A stretch of 64,000 nt of DNA from contig NZ_CP018082.1 of assembly GCF_001886715.1 (NCBI RefSeq), positions 4,216,001 to 4,280,000 on the forward strand, in the 5' to 3' direction. The notes under the pieces were generated by a model. The model was not told the origin of the DNA. It searched no databases and saw only the letters and a list, made by a program, of their open reading frames with translations. A program made the position numbers and the translations under genes. Below, one piece after another: positions 1 through 8,065 of the stretch. The first letter of the stretch is position 1; every line of letters begins with the position of its first letter. The DNA is from Nocardia mangyaensis. GTDB lineage: Bacteria > Actinomycetota > Actinomycetes > Mycobacteriales > Mycobacteriaceae.

Positions 1-63
1 CTGTTGTCGGGTCGGCGTGTTCGCCCGCGCATGGTAGCAACTCCGTGGCGCCCGCGCCGTCGC

Positions 64-1170
64 TCAGGTCGACCTTCCCGACCGAGCGCCGTCTGCGGCA
101 CCGCCGAGGCCGAGGACCGCCGTCACGAGGGTGCGGCGCAGGCGTGGCGGCAGGGCGGTGAACAGGGCGCGCATCGCCGCGACGGTGCCGCGCAGGTCGT
201 CGTGGCCGGACAGGTAGGCCCGCTGGAGCGGGGCGGGCAGCGCGAAGAACGCGTCGAAGAAGACCGCGACATCACGGGGCGGGAAGGCGAGCAGCGAACG
301 CAATCCCGCGTGGCGCAGGGCGGCGACGGCGCGCGCGTCGGGCGTCCACACCCGCGCACCCGCGACGACGGTGTCCGCCGCGCGCAGCGAGGTGGCGACG
401 CTGTAGCCGGTCGCGGGGTGGGTCAGCCCGCCCGCCGCGCCGAATCGGCCGCGGCCGGGCTTTCCGCCGTGGACCGGAAAGCGCACACGCTCAACGGGTT
501 CGGAACCAGTGGTCGGGATCCCGCGTTCGCGCAGTCGATGTTCGAGCCTGCGCCGCAGCGCCGCCGGGGACAGCGCGGGGCGACCGGCCAGGCAGGTCTC
601 CTCGTAGAGCACCGTGTCGGGGCCGAGAGGAACGACGTAGAGGAATGACGGTGGCTCGTCGGGGGCGGCGCCGTTGTCGAGGCGCCAGTCCATGAACAAG
701 GCCGGGCGGTCGACGAGCACGTCGCGCCCGAGGACCACGCCGTAGGCGGTCTGTTCGGCCCGGCGTGGGGAGCGGGACAGTCCGCGGGCATCGATCACTC
801 GTCCGCCGTGGACGAGTCCGGTCGCCGTGCGCACCGTGGCTCGCCCCTCCACCGCGACGACCCGGTCTGCGAGCACGCGCGCGCCGTCCAGGGTCAGCGA
901 GCTGTGCAGCGCCGCCGTGTCGAGTACCCGGTAGGCGCGCTCGATCCGGTGCTCACGCACCGCCCACGCGGTCGGGGCAGCAACGGTCGCCGCGACAGCG
1001 GTGGAATCGAGCCAGCCGGGCAGTTCATCGGCCCAGGCGGCGTAGGTCGGGGTCCACACCCGATCCGGGTGCGGGTCGATCACCGTGACCGACTGTCCGG
1101 CGGCCAGCGCACGATGGGCAACCGCCCGGCCGGCTGGCCCGAGTCCGCAGATGATCAGGTCGGTGCGCAC
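64..1170 (-). CDS. lycopene beta-cyclase family flavoprotein
   Basis: Predicted plant-type (CrtL/CrtY superfamily) lycopene cyclase, which closes the ends of lycopene into beta-ionone rings at the membrane. The N-terminus is a Rossmann dinucleotide fold (ICGLGPAGRAVA, about residues 7-18, followed by VTVIDP). Near residue 190 there is the family motif LYEETCLAGRP, and near residue 250 the glycine-rich GAAGGLTHPATGYS stretch. The length of 368 aa fits bacterial single-polypeptide cyclases such as those reported from Rhodococcus. The start is GTG at 1170. No other carotenoid gene is visible, so its partners lie elsewhere or beyond the window edge. It is divergent from ku with about 110 bp between them. 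Confidence 0.85.
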   Translation of the reverse strand: MRTDLIICGLGPAGRAVAHRALAAGQSVTVIDPHPDRVWTPTYAAWADELPGWLDSTAVAATVAAPTAWAVREHRIERAYRVLDTAALHSSLTLDGARVLADRVVAVEGRATVRTATGLVHGGRVIDARGLSRSPRRAEQTAYGVVLGRDVLVDRPALFMDWRLDNGAAPDEPPSFLYVVPLGPDTVLYEETCLAGRPALSPAALRRRLEHRLRERGIPTTGSEPVERVRFPVHGGKPGRGRFGAAGGLTHPATGYSVATSLRAADTVVAGARVWTPDARAVAALRHAGLRSLLAFPPRDVAVFFDAFFALPAPLQRAYLSGHDDLRGTVAAMRALFTALPPRLRRTLVTAVLGLGGAADGARSGRST

Positions 1171-1280
1171 CCGACGATTGGATCAGATGCCACGAACACA
1201 AGCACCACCGCGTCACGGCCGGGCACCGTTTCGGTATTGGTCCCTCGCCGCCGGGCAGTTCTTCGGCCATCATGGGCTCT

Positions 1281-2198
1281 ATGAGATCGATCTGGAAGGG
1301 CTCGATCGCGTTCGGGCTGGTGAATGTACCGGTCAAGGTCTACACCGCGACCGAGGACCACGACATTCGGTTCCATCAGGTCCACGCCGAGGACGGCGGC
1401 AGGATCAAATACGACCGTGTCTGCACGGTGTGCGGCAAATCCATCCAGTACGCCGATATCGACAAGGCCTACGTCGACCCCGACGGTGACCAGGTCGTGC
1501 TCACCGATGCCGACTTCGCCAAGCTCCCGGCGGCGGAGAAGCACGAGATCCCGGTGCTCGAGTTCGTGCCGTCCGATCAGATCGACCCCGTCCTGTTCGA
1601 CAAGAGCTACTACCTGGAGCCGGACTCGGCCACGCCCAAGGCCTACCAGCTGCTCGCGGCCACCCTCGAACGCATCGACAAGACCGCGCTGGTGCACTTC
1701 ACCCTGCGCCAGAAGACCAGGCTGGCCGCGTTGCGCGTGCGTGAAGGCATCCTGGTCCTGCAGACGCTGCTGTGGCCCGACGAGGTGCGTGCCGTGGACT
1801 TTCCCGCACTCGACGACGCCCCGGCGCCCCGGCCGCAGGAGCTGAAGATGGCCGAGACCCTGGTCGAGTCGATGTCGGGCGATTTCGACCCGACCGAGTA
1901 CACCGACGAATACCAGATCGAACTGCAGAAACTGCTCGACGAGGCGATCGCCGGCGGCACCGGCAAGGTCACCAGCGCCCAAGCCGCCGAACCGGCCGAG
2001 CAGGCCGACGCGGAGGTGGTCGACCTCGTCGCCGCCCTGCAGCGCAGCCTCGAGGCCAGCGGCCGGCGCGAGGGCGGCGAGTCCGCCGCGGAGCCGAAGA
2101 AGAAGCCGGCGAAGAAGGCCGCGGCCAAGAAGGCGGCCCCGCGCAAGGCCGCGAGCAAATCCACAGCGAGCAAGACCACGACCCGCAAGGGCGCGTAA
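1281..2198 (+). CDS. ku: non-homologous end joining protein Ku
   Basis: Bacterial Ku homodimer subunit that encircles DNA double-strand ends and recruits LigD for end joining. The family start MRSIWKGSIAFGLVNVPVK is intact; the upstream GTG at 1272 adds only three residues, so 1281 is preferred. The core spans about residues 1-250, including the CxxC-like pair in VCTVCGKSI (about residues 47-55). The last 40 residues are a lysine/alanine tail (KKKPAKKAAAKKAAPRK) of the kind that helps mycobacterial Ku bind DNA. Length is 305 aa. No ligD is nearby, so the two genes are unlinked here. Confidence 0.96.
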   Translation: MRSIWKGSIAFGLVNVPVKVYTATEDHDIRFHQVHAEDGGRIKYDRVCTVCGKSIQYADIDKAYVDPDGDQVVLTDADFAKLPAAEKHEIPVLEFVPSDQIDPVLFDKSYYLEPDSATPKAYQLLAATLERIDKTALVHFTLRQKTRLAALRVREGILVLQTLLWPDEVRAVDFPALDDAPAPRPQELKMAETLVESMSGDFDPTEYTDEYQIELQKLLDEAIAGGTGKVTSAQAAEPAEQADAEVVDLVAALQRSLEASGRREGGESAAEPKKKPAKKAAAKKAAPRKAASKSTASKTTTRKGA

Positions 2199-2212
2199 GG
2201 CACACTGGCCCC

Positions 2213-2755
2213 ATGGACCCCGCGATCGCTGTCGTACCGATGGGTTTGGGACATCTGCGCCAAGTCCTCGACCTCGGCCACCAGGTGTTCGACACCACCA
2301 CCAAGCCGTACACGTCCTGGTCGCTGACCGCGGTCGCCGAACATCTCGACAGCGCCGACAACGCCTGCTGGGTGGCGCTGGACTCCGACCGGGTCGTCGG
2401 CTTCGTCCTCGGGTCGATGGAATTCGAGCACCGCGACGACTGGGGGTATCTCGAGTGGATCGCGGTCGCGCCCGACATGCAGGGGCACGGCATCGCCCGG
2501 CGGCTGGTGAACGTGTGCTCCGAAGCGCTGTTCGCCCGCGGCGCCCGCCACATCGTCACCGATGTCGAAGACCGCAACAGCGCCTCGGCCTCCCTGATGA
2601 CGAGCAGCGGTTTCGTCCCCGCCGCCACGGTCACCCTGCTGGTGCGGGCCAATCCCGACGAGCCCACCGACGCGGCCGAGCCGACTCTGCCCCCGATCAC
2701 CAAACGCGACCTGGTCCGGCGTGGCCGGCTGTCGGTCGACCCTCCGCGCCGCTGA
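2213..2755 (+). CDS. GNAT family N-acetyltransferase
   Basis: A 180-aa acetyl-CoA-dependent acyltransferase of the Gcn5 (GNAT) superfamily; the substrate is unknown. The core shows the beta4 strand WGYLEWIAVAPDMQGHGIARRLV, in which the Q/R-x-x-G-x-A/G acetyl-CoA loop appears as QGHGIA (about residues 92-97). It is followed by the ARHIVTDVEDRNSAS and SSGFVPA segments typical of motifs A and B. The ATG at 2213 lies 15 bp after the ku stop, with a CACACT-N6-ATG arrangement that could permit leaderless expression. It probably follows ku, though a functional link is not shown. Confidence 0.85.
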   Translation: MDPAIAVVPMGLGHLRQVLDLGHQVFDTTTKPYTSWSLTAVAEHLDSADNACWVALDSDRVVGFVLGSMEFEHRDDWGYLEWIAVAPDMQGHGIARRLVNVCSEALFARGARHIVTDVEDRNSASASLMTSSGFVPAATVTLLVRANPDEPTDAAEPTLPPITKRDLVRRGRLSVDPPRR

Positions 2756-2803
2756 ACCGGTGCCGACGCGGGACTTCCGCGCCCGCTGGTTCGGTTCTGC
2801 GGA

Positions 2804-3301
2804 TCAGACGTTCGCCGTGCAGGCGGCCAGGATGACGCTCGCCGCACGTGGCGAGGCCGAGCCCGGGTCCGGGAACGGCGGTGCGCTGATGCCGAGCACA
2901 TCCACTGCCGAGCGCTCGGCAGCGTGCAGGGTGTGATCCCAAGCCCAGCCGAAGCGGTAGTCCGCGCCCTGGGCCACCGCGCCGCAGGCATTGCGGAACT
3001 CGACGACGATCTGGCAGTCCCAGACGCCGCACTCGGCCAGCGCCGCGGCACGAGCGGCTCCCCAGCTGCCGTAGTTGACCGCCGAGGCGACCACGGCCTG
3101 CTTCGACGACAACGCCAGCGCGCCGTAGAGGTCACCGGCGGCGGCGAAGCCACCATCGCGTGAGACCGCGGTGTAGCCGGGCGCCTCGGCGATCGCCACA
3201 CCACTCTCGGCCGCGGCCGCCGGACCGGCGGTCACGACCGTGAACGCGGCCACCGCGGACAGCGCGGCCACACCCAGGGCATATTTGCCCACAACAGACA
3301 T
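2804..3301 (-). CDS. secreted DUF4189 domain protein
   Basis: A 165-aa exported protein of the DUF4189 family, known from mycobacterial and nocardial secreted proteins of undefined role. The start at 3301 begins a clear signal peptide (MSVVGKYALGVAAL... ending in AGPAAAA); upstream in-frame ATGs lack a signal. The mature part has paired cysteines (ALAECGVWDCQIVVEF, RNACGAVAQG) and the W-rich segment FGWAWDHTLHAAE, matching the family pattern of a Cys-containing repeat with an AExxA helix. It ends in ILAACTANV. A second family member lies at 10267-10695. Faces the CDF exporter gene across a 420-bp gap. Confidence 0.8.
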   Translation of the reverse strand: MSVVGKYALGVAALSAVAAFTVVTAGPAAAAESGVAIAEAPGYTAVSRDGGFAAAGDLYGALALSSKQAVVASAVNYGSWGAARAAALAECGVWDCQIVVEFRNACGAVAQGADYRFGWAWDHTLHAAERSAVDVLGISAPPFPDPGSASPRAASVILAACTANV

Positions 3302-3721
3302 CAGTGAATCTCCCCATCGAAAAAGCGGCTTCGTGGTCGAAGCCGGTTCCAGCATGAACCGGTGCGAGGCCGATCGGAAATAGATACTCCGCATGGCTTC
3401 GGCGACGGTTCCACCGAACTTCGCGCGGGCGCCGACACCGGGTCGGCGACAACGAATCCGGTTGTCGCGACGAACGTTTCCTCCCGAACCGTTCGTCCGC
3501 CCCAGACTAACAACCCCCACCGACACATTCCCCTTTCGCCGAAACGCTCGGGGCAGCTCGCCGGACACAGTCGCCGGTGCGGCTTTCGCGGATCACCTTC
3601 GCGGCGACGAGGGCACTGGACGCGAGCAACTCCTTCTACACATGCGCACATGCGCATGTTACGATTCAAGAAGCCGTCGGGACCGCGACGGTGACACCGC
3701 AGCGGCAAAGGAGTTTCGCCA
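3302..3721. other. 420-bp divergent intergenic region
   Basis: No supported gene. It separates the DUF4189 gene (minus) from the cation exporter gene (plus). It holds the inverted repeat at 3640-3659, a TACGAT hexamer immediately downstream (3660-3665) suitable as a -10 box, and an AAAGGAG ribosome binding site around 3704-3710 serving the exporter. The remainder looks like non-coding leader and promoter DNA for both genes. Confidence 0.6.
3640..3659. promoter_or_regulatory. 9-2-9 inverted repeat, probable metal-sensor operator
   Basis: Perfect inverted repeat ACATGCGCA-CA-TGCGCATGT, directly abutting the TACGAT hexamer at 3660-3665. The geometry (two arms with a 2-nt centre, near the core promoter of a metal exporter) is like operators of ArsR/SmtB sensors. 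The regulator itself is not adjacent, so its identity is inference. Confidence 0.6.
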
Positions 3722-4645
3722 GTGGGCGCAGGACACAGTCATGGCACGAGCAACCCGGTTCAGGGCAGCGCGTCGAACAGATACACCACCCGCCTCGCGG
3801 TGGTGATCGCGCTGGGCCTGGTCACCTTCGTCGCCCAGGTGACGGTCGGTTTCTCGACCTCCTCGCTGGCCCTGCTGTCGGACTCCGCGCACGTGTTCAC
3901 CGACGTGTTCGGTGTGACCATGGCACTGCTGGCGATCCTGATCGCCCGCCATGCCACCCGCGGCGGGTCCCGCTCGTTCGGGATGTACCGCGCCGAGGTC
4001 TTCGCCGCGCTGTTCAACGCGATCCTGCTGTTCGCGGTCGCGGGCTGGGTCCTCTACGAGGCGTTCGGGCGCCTGTCGGACCCGCCAGAGGTGCCGGGCC
4101 TGCCCGTGGCGCTGGTGGCGCTCGTCGGCTTGGCGATGAACGTGATCAGCATGCTGCTCCTGCGCGAAGGCGCCAAGGAGAGCCTCAATGTTCGTGGCGC
4201 GTACCTGGAAGTCATGGCCGACATGCTCGGCTCGCTCGGGGTGCTGGCCAGCGGCCTGATCACGCTGATCTTCGGTTGGCGCTACGCCGACCCCGCCATC
4301 GGCGTCGCGATCGGCCTGTTCGTGCTGCCACGCGCGTACCACCTCGGCCGCCAGGCCCTGCGCATCCTGTTCCAGCACGCCCCCGCCGAGCTCGACCTCG
4401 CCCAGCTCGAGCAAGCCCTGCGCGACCTCGACGGCGTCCGCCAGGTGCACGACCTGCACGTGTGGACCCTGACCCCGGGTATGGAGGTCGCCACGGTCCA
4501 CCTGGTGACCGGCCCCGGCACCGACCCCGACGCGGTCCTGCGCACCGCCCAGCACCTGCTGACCGAGACCTACCACCTCGACCACGCCACCCTGCAGATC
4601 GAAGCCGAAGAAGACACCGAACACTGCCGCGACCGAACCTGGTGA
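3722..4645 (+). CDS. cation diffusion facilitator family transporter
   Basis: A 307-aa CDF/CzcD-type antiporter expected to export Zn(II), Cd(II) or another divalent metal in exchange for protons. The N-terminus is His-bearing (GAGHSHG). Six membrane segments span about residues 22-215, and a cytoplasmic C-terminal domain follows (VHDLHVWTLTPGMEVATVH). TM2 has the metal-site motif SDSAHVFTD. In TM5 the usual HxxxD is ExxxD (LEVMADMLGS), which may alter metal preference. The start is GTG with an AAAGGAG site 11 nt upstream. The inverted repeat at 3640-3659 suggests control by a metal-sensing repressor. Confidence 0.92.
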   Translation: MGAGHSHGTSNPVQGSASNRYTTRLAVVIALGLVTFVAQVTVGFSTSSLALLSDSAHVFTDVFGVTMALLAILIARHATRGGSRSFGMYRAEVFAALFNAILLFAVAGWVLYEAFGRLSDPPEVPGLPVALVALVGLAMNVISMLLLREGAKESLNVRGAYLEVMADMLGSLGVLASGLITLIFGWRYADPAIGVAIGLFVLPRAYHLGRQALRILFQHAPAELDLAQLEQALRDLDGVRQVHDLHVWTLTPGMEVATVHLVTGPGTDPDAVLRTAQHLLTETYHLDHATLQIEAEEDTEHCRDRTW

Positions 4646-4672
4646 AGGACGCCGCGCCACCAGCTTTGCCGC

Positions 4673-5236
4673 CTACCCCTCCCCGCCGACAGCCAGCTCG
4701 GTCCTCGCGCGCATCAGGGCGAACCCGAGCAGGTTCAGCCCACGCCAACGCGCGGGATCGGCCGTACGCGCGTCCTCGGCCGCCAGCCCGATCCCCCAGA
4801 TCCGATCCATCGGACTGGCTTCCACGAGCACCCGCGTCCCGGTGCCGAGCAGATAGGCCCGCAGCGCCGCGTCCTGACCGAACTTGGCCACACTGCCCGC
4901 CACCACGATCTCGAACCGGTTTCGCACCCAGACGGTTTCGTCGAAGTCCCGAATCCTCCGGCCGAGATTCTTGGCCTGACTCGGATGTCCGGCCTCGAGA
5001 ATCCGAGCCGCCGTCGCCGCATCGTCGAACAGGATCGCCTTGCGCCACATCATGTAGTGCTCGGCACTGGCGAACGTGACGCCGCCGACCACGAATGTCG
5101 CGGGCCACCACTGACTCAGGCAGCTCGATCCGATCGAGCCGTCGCGACGCGGGGCATGCCCCCAGAACGGAAGATACTTCGGGGCAAGCCCTTCGGCGAT
5201 CGCCCGGCGGAGCCCCTCCACGGATTCGACTGTCAT
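4673..5236 (-). CDS. NADAR family protein (YbiA-like)
   Basis: A 187-aa member of the NADAR (NAD- and ADP-ribose-associated, formerly DUF1768) family, N-glycosidase-like proteins that act on riboflavin-pathway intermediates (E. coli YbiA) or on ADP-ribosylated targets. Hallmarks seen are LPFWGH, SCLSQWWPATFVVGGVTFASAEHYMMWRKA split across about residues 40-70, and the C-terminal DRIWGIGL...NLLG. The ATG at 5236 is chosen because GGAG lies six bases upstream; the longer in-frame start at 5326 has no such site. It is divergent from the membrane glycosyltransferase. The substrate in this organism is unknown. Confidence 0.88.
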   Translation of the reverse strand: MTVESVEGLRRAIAEGLAPKYLPFWGHAPRRDGSIGSSCLSQWWPATFVVGGVTFASAEHYMMWRKAILFDDAATAARILEAGHPSQAKNLGRRIRDFDETVWVRNRFEIVVAGSVAKFGQDAALRAYLLGTGTRVLVEASPMDRIWGIGLAAEDARTADPARWRGLNLLGFALMRARTELAVGGEG

Positions 5237-5424
5237 CACCACTCCGTCGTTTTGGTCTAGGTCACCATATGTGATCGATGGGAGCGCACGCGAACGATAT
5301 TCGGGTGGGGGCCGATGCACTGGCATGGGTCACAGGAGCCTTCGTGGCAATTCGGAGATCCGACAGCGTCAAGGAGGGCGTGTTCAACGGGGTCGAAATT
5401 AGGCTTCCGGGCGGAGGTGCCGTT

Positions 5425-6969
5425 GTGCCGGAGGCCGTCGAGACCATCGCTGTCGAAACCCCCGCTCGGTTCGCTTGGCGGCCGGTCGGTGTGGTCGCCG
5501 TGGTGGCGGGTGGACTGTTCCTGAGCCGCCTCGGACGGTATGAGTTCGGCGGCGACGAGCTGTATTTCATCGCCGCGGGACGTCAACTGGCGCTCGGGTA
5601 CGCCGACCAGGGGCCGGTGGTGCCGTTGCTGGCGGCGGTGGCCGATGTGCTCGCGCCGGGGTCGCGGGAACTGCTGCGGCTGCCCGCGCTGCTGGCCACG
5701 GTGGCATCGATTCTGCTCGCTGCCGCTATCGCCAGGGAATTCGGTGGCGGAGCGCGGGCCCAGACGATCGCGGCGATCTGCTACGCGTGTACTCCCGCGG
5801 CGGTCATGCAGGCCGCGATGGCCTCGACCTACGCGCTGGACGCGGCATTGACGGCCGGGATCAGCTGGTTGTTCATCCGTTGGGTGCGCACCCGTGCCGA
5901 CTGGCTGCTGGTCCTCGCCGGGCTGGTGGCCGCGGTGGATTTCCAGGTGAAGTGGCTCGCGCCGATGGTGTGGGCCGGGCTGGCCGTCGGGATCGCGATG
6001 TTCGGTCCGCGAGCGCTGTTGCGTTCGCGCGGTTGGTGGTTCGGTTCGGCGGTGCTGGTCGTCACGGCGGTGCCGACGCTGGTGTGGCAGCAGCGCAACG
6101 GTTGGCCGCAGGTGGCGATGGGCGCGGTGGTGCGGGCCGAGCAACTCGCCACCAGCGGTGGCCTGGTCGCGATGCCCTGGCAGGTGGTGATGGTGACAGG
6201 CCCGGTCGGCGCGCTCGCGCTGGTCGGGATCTGGGCCGGACTGCGAGCCCAGCGGCTGCGGCCGTACAGATTCTTGATCCCGATCGTCGTGGTGGGACTC
6301 GGCGCGGTCGTCGTGGGCGGTCTGCGACCGTACTTCGTGGTCGGCGCACTGCCCGGATTGTTCGCCGCCGGTGCGGTGTTCGTCGTCGATCGGCCGTGGC
6401 GGCCAGTCCTCGTTCGTGGCGGCGCCGTACTCACCGCCTGCTCGGCGCTGCTGGCCGCGGCATTCGTGCTCGTCCTGCCGCTGCCGGGCCATCGACTCCA
6501 GACACCCACCGATCGCTACGACCAGATCGACACGCGCAGCAAACTGTTCGGCCCGACGGGCTGGTCGGCGCTGATCGACGGCGTCACCACCGCGACCCAC
6601 CAGATCCCCGCCGCGGAACGAACCCGCCTCGCGATCGTCACCGAGAACTACTGGCAGGCAGCCGCATTGGCGACCCTTGGCCGCGATCGCGCCCTGCCCC
6701 CGGTATTCAGCCCCCACCGCGGGTACGGGTACTTCGGCGCGCCGGACGACGACACGACGGCGATCCTCTACGTCGGACTGACGGTCCCCCACCAGACCAT
6801 GTCCGAGGTGCTCACCCACTGCACCCCCGTACACCGCGTCGACGATCGCCTCGGCTATCCCGGCGTCAACCGCAACATCACCATCTGGCGGTGCGCGACG
6901 ACGCGCCAACCGTGGTCGACCGCGTGGCCGGGTCTGCGCACCCTGCCGCTGGTCGACGGCACCACCTGA
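5425..6969 (+). CDS. ArnT/PMT-like membrane glycosyltransferase (GT39 type)
   Basis: Polytopic membrane protein of about 514 aa, similar to the dolichyl-phosphate-mannose/undecaprenyl-linked sugar transferases of the ArnT-PMT (GT39/GT83-like) group. After the first membrane helix comes the loop RYEFGGDELYF, whose acidic pair (D/E) matches the catalytic first periplasmic loop of the family, then DQGPVVPLLA. About ten further hydrophobic segments follow, then a soluble C-terminal domain with a VTENYWQAAAL stretch. The start is placed at GTG 5425, seven bases after GGAGG; an ATG at 5278 would add 49 residues of poor coding character. Sugar and acceptor are unknown. Confidence 0.8.
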   Translation: MPEAVETIAVETPARFAWRPVGVVAVVAGGLFLSRLGRYEFGGDELYFIAAGRQLALGYADQGPVVPLLAAVADVLAPGSRELLRLPALLATVASILLAAAIAREFGGGARAQTIAAICYACTPAAVMQAAMASTYALDAALTAGISWLFIRWVRTRADWLLVLAGLVAAVDFQVKWLAPMVWAGLAVGIAMFGPRALLRSRGWWFGSAVLVVTAVPTLVWQQRNGWPQVAMGAVVRAEQLATSGGLVAMPWQVVMVTGPVGALALVGIWAGLRAQRLRPYRFLIPIVVVGLGAVVVGGLRPYFVVGALPGLFAAGAVFVVDRPWRPVLVRGGAVLTACSALLAAAFVLVLPLPGHRLQTPTDRYDQIDTRSKLFGPTGWSALIDGVTTATHQIPAAERTRLAIVTENYWQAAALATLGRDRALPPVFSPHRGYGYFGAPDDDTTAILYVGLTVPHQTMSEVLTHCTPVHRVDDRLGYPGVNRNITIWRCATTRQPWSTAWPGLRTLPLVDGTT

Positions 6970-6972
6970 CAG

Positions 6973-8034
6973 CTACGGCGTCAGCAGCGCCCGCGCCCGC
7001 TCCCAGAACGCGTGCATGTCACGCTCCCAGTACCCCCACGAATGAGTCCCCGCCGCACGGAAGTCGAAGGTCGCCGAAATGTCCAACTCCGCCAACCGAT
7101 CACGCAGCATCCGCGTGCACACCACGGTGATCCCGTCGAGTACGCCGCCGATCAACAGCTGATCGGCCAGCTTCACCGGATTGTGCGCGATGCCGGGGCC
7201 GCTCAACGTGTCCAGCGGTCCGGGTACACCGTTGCCGGTACTCACATAGACCTGCACCCCGCGCAGTTTCTCGGCCTGGAGGTACGGATCGTTGGCCGCC
7301 CACGCCGGATGCCCCGGCGGCCCCCACATGTTGATCGGATTACCTTGGCGCGCAGTGACAATCGAGGCCACCATCGCCTGCCCAGCCGGATCGCTGGTAC
7401 GCACACAGCCGCTGAACGAGCCGACCATCCGAAATCGGTGCGGCGCCTCCTGCGCCATCCGGAACACCGCCGAACTCGCCATCGACAGCCCGGCCACCGC
7501 ATCGCGACCGGTGCCGTGGAACGCCGAATCGATGATCGGCGGCAGCTCCTGGGTCAGGAAGCTCCGCCAGCGATGCCGCCCGGTCACCGGATCATCGGCC
7601 TGCCAGTCGGTGTAGAAGGTGCCCGCACCGCCGATCGGCATGACGATCGTCGCCTGCGCGCCACCGAAGAAGTCGATGGCATCGGTCTTGGTGAGCCAGT
7701 TGCTGCCCTCCCGCCAGTCGGCGGTGTCGGTGCCGCCGTCCACGCCGTTGATCAGATACAGCGACCCCGCCGGGGCCTCGGGATCGGCGGCGGGCAGCAC
7801 CGCGACGGTGATCGGGCGGTCCATCGCCGCCGAGTACACGGTCAGGTCGATCACCCGGCCCGGGCCGTTGGCCGCCGCGGCGACCGCTCGCGACCCGTCC
7901 GGTGCGGGCACGGCCGCCGCCAGGGCCCGGGCGGCCACCGTCTCCGGTGCCGCCTGCGCCGTCACGACCACCGGGACACCCGCGGCGGCCAGCGCCGTCG
8001 CGAGCGCCAGCCGCCGCACCATCGAACCCCACAT
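6973..8034 (-). CDS. mycolyltransferase / antigen 85-type esterase
   Basis: Exported alpha/beta hydrolase of 353 aa in the esterase D/antigen 85 family, which transfers mycolic acids onto trehalose and arabinogalactan in the cell envelope. The start at 8034 follows GGAGG and opens a signal peptide (RRLALATALAAAGVPVVVTAQA). The nucleophile motif is GLSMAS. The C-terminal HSWGYWERDMHAF matches the HSWxYW catalytic-His motif of antigen 85 proteins. PINMWGPPGHPAW and YLINGVDGG also fit the fold. It supports a mycolic-acid-bearing host. It is adjacent to, but convergent in neither direction with, the PucR regulator; both are on the minus strand. Confidence 0.9.
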   Translation of the reverse strand: MWGSMVRRLALATALAAAGVPVVVTAQAAPETVAARALAAAVPAPDGSRAVAAAANGPGRVIDLTVYSAAMDRPITVAVLPAADPEAPAGSLYLINGVDGGTDTADWREGSNWLTKTDAIDFFGGAQATIVMPIGGAGTFYTDWQADDPVTGRHRWRSFLTQELPPIIDSAFHGTGRDAVAGLSMASSAVFRMAQEAPHRFRMVGSFSGCVRTSDPAGQAMVASIVTARQGNPINMWGPPGHPAWAANDPYLQAEKLRGVQVYVSTGNGVPGPLDTLSGPGIAHNPVKLADQLLIGGVLDGITVVCTRMLRDRLAELDISATFDFRAAGTHSWGYWERDMHAFWERARALLTP

Positions 8035-8065
8035 CACGCCTCCGTCGTCGCCGGTGGGGACGAAC

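Noticed and set aside
5257..6909. 550-codon minus-strand frame opposite the GT39-like gene
   Set aside because: Antisense shadow; composition rich in His, Arg and Gln and no recognisable motif.
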